Below are positions 5,045 to 5,248 of a stretch of DNA of 5,248 nt, piece after piece; position 1 is the first letter of the stretch; every line of letters begins with the position of its first letter. The translations under genes and the position numbers were made by a program. Location: contig JAPUJL010000506.1 of assembly GCA_027296185.1 (NCBI GenBank), forward strand, positions 1 through 5,248, written 5' to 3'. The stretch comes from SAR324 cluster bacterium (GTDB lineage: Bacteria > SAR324 > JACQKK01). Under the pieces are notes generated by a model, which did no database searches, was not told the origin of the DNA, and was given only the letters and a program-made list of their open reading frames with translations.

Positions 5045-5248
5045 TTTCACGGAGCTCGGTGCCTCAGCGCGGGAACCCCCGGCCCCCTGCGGTACCCGCC
5101 CGTTCCGCCGCACCCCATACGCATAAATCAGCATCAGCACCAGCATCGTCCCGAACACACAGACGATGGGCACCGTGGCGGTGATGTACTTGCTTGACCG
5201 GTCTGCCCGGCACCGAGTAGATTTAGCGGGTTCCGAATTTTAGTTCCT
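5045..5248. other. Downstream region without a convincing gene; contains a minus-strand membrane-helix-like stretch
   Basis: About 200 bp follow the modC repeats. The stretch 5096-5173, read on the minus strand from GTG 5173, encodes PIVCVFGTMLVLMLIYAYG followed by VRRNGR, which looks like one membrane helix with positive charges after it. Most of its codons end in G or C. However, there is no ribosome binding site, no ATG upstream before an in-frame stop at 5240-5242, and the frame then runs without identity antisense to modC. It may be a gene remnant or the tip of a damaged gene from beyond the window. The last ~35 bases are AT-richer than the rest. A weak inverted repeat GCGGG (5069-5073)/CCCGC (5095-5099) has no U-run, so no terminator for modABC is called. 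Confidence 0.3.

Noticed and set aside
3932..5173. Long open minus-strand frame antisense to all of modC
   Set aside because: It mirrors modC, has arginine/glycine/proline/histidine-rich composition without domains, and exists because GC-rich genes keep antisense frames open. Only its first ~25 codons, outside modC, look protein-like.
5166..5243. Tiny + strand frame (25 codons, starting MGTVAVMYLLDRSA) near the window end
   Set aside because: It is too short to judge, has no ribosome binding site and no recognisable similarity; an AT-richer end makes chance likely.

Overview
This window is a GC-rich (visibly well over 60% G+C) bacterial segment. All confidently called genes are on the + strand. 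The gene set is an inner-membrane ModB permease, exported proteins with signal peptides and a YtfP-type gamma-glutamylcyclotransferase. Together with the strong G/C preference at third codon positions, this suggests a proteobacterium, plausibly a gammaproteobacterium; the sequence alone does not fix the genus.

Layout. Positions 1-354 hold the 3' part of a gamma-glutamylcyclotransferase/AIG2-like gene that enters from outside the window. It overlaps by 4 bp (GTGA) an exported HEAT-repeat protein (351-1361) whose repeats are phased at exactly 32 residues. A 240-bp gap without a recognisable gene follows. Next is a protein of unknown function with one membrane segment and a long helical, probably coiled-coil, cytoplasmic part (1602-2345). 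Its stop codon lies in the loop of a strong GC hairpin (2333-2360).

The second half is a molybdate-type ABC transporter operon: modA (periplasmic binding protein, 2383-3276), modB (permease, 3273-3938, ATGA overlap) and modC (ATPase with C-terminal TOBE/Mop-like region, 3947-5014). ModA would capture the oxyanion in the periplasm, ModB would form the membrane channel and ModC would drive transport by ATP hydrolysis, feeding molybdenum (or tungsten) cofactor synthesis. No ModE gene or recognisable ModE operator is visible.

The modC stop codon sits inside a 15-bp tandem repeat, three units each ending in an in-frame stop. The remaining ~200 bp (5045-5248) hold no convincing gene, only a minus-strand stretch encoding one membrane-helix-like segment with no good start.

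Overall the window is mostly ordinary: a housekeeping enzyme, a HEAT protein and a standard transporter. The items most worth a second look are the strictly periodic HEAT array, the repeat-encoded modC terminus, the unknown membrane/helical protein upstream of modABC, and the Ala replacing the first Gly of the ModC P-loop. I do not see evidence for a new defence, mobile or RNA-guided system.
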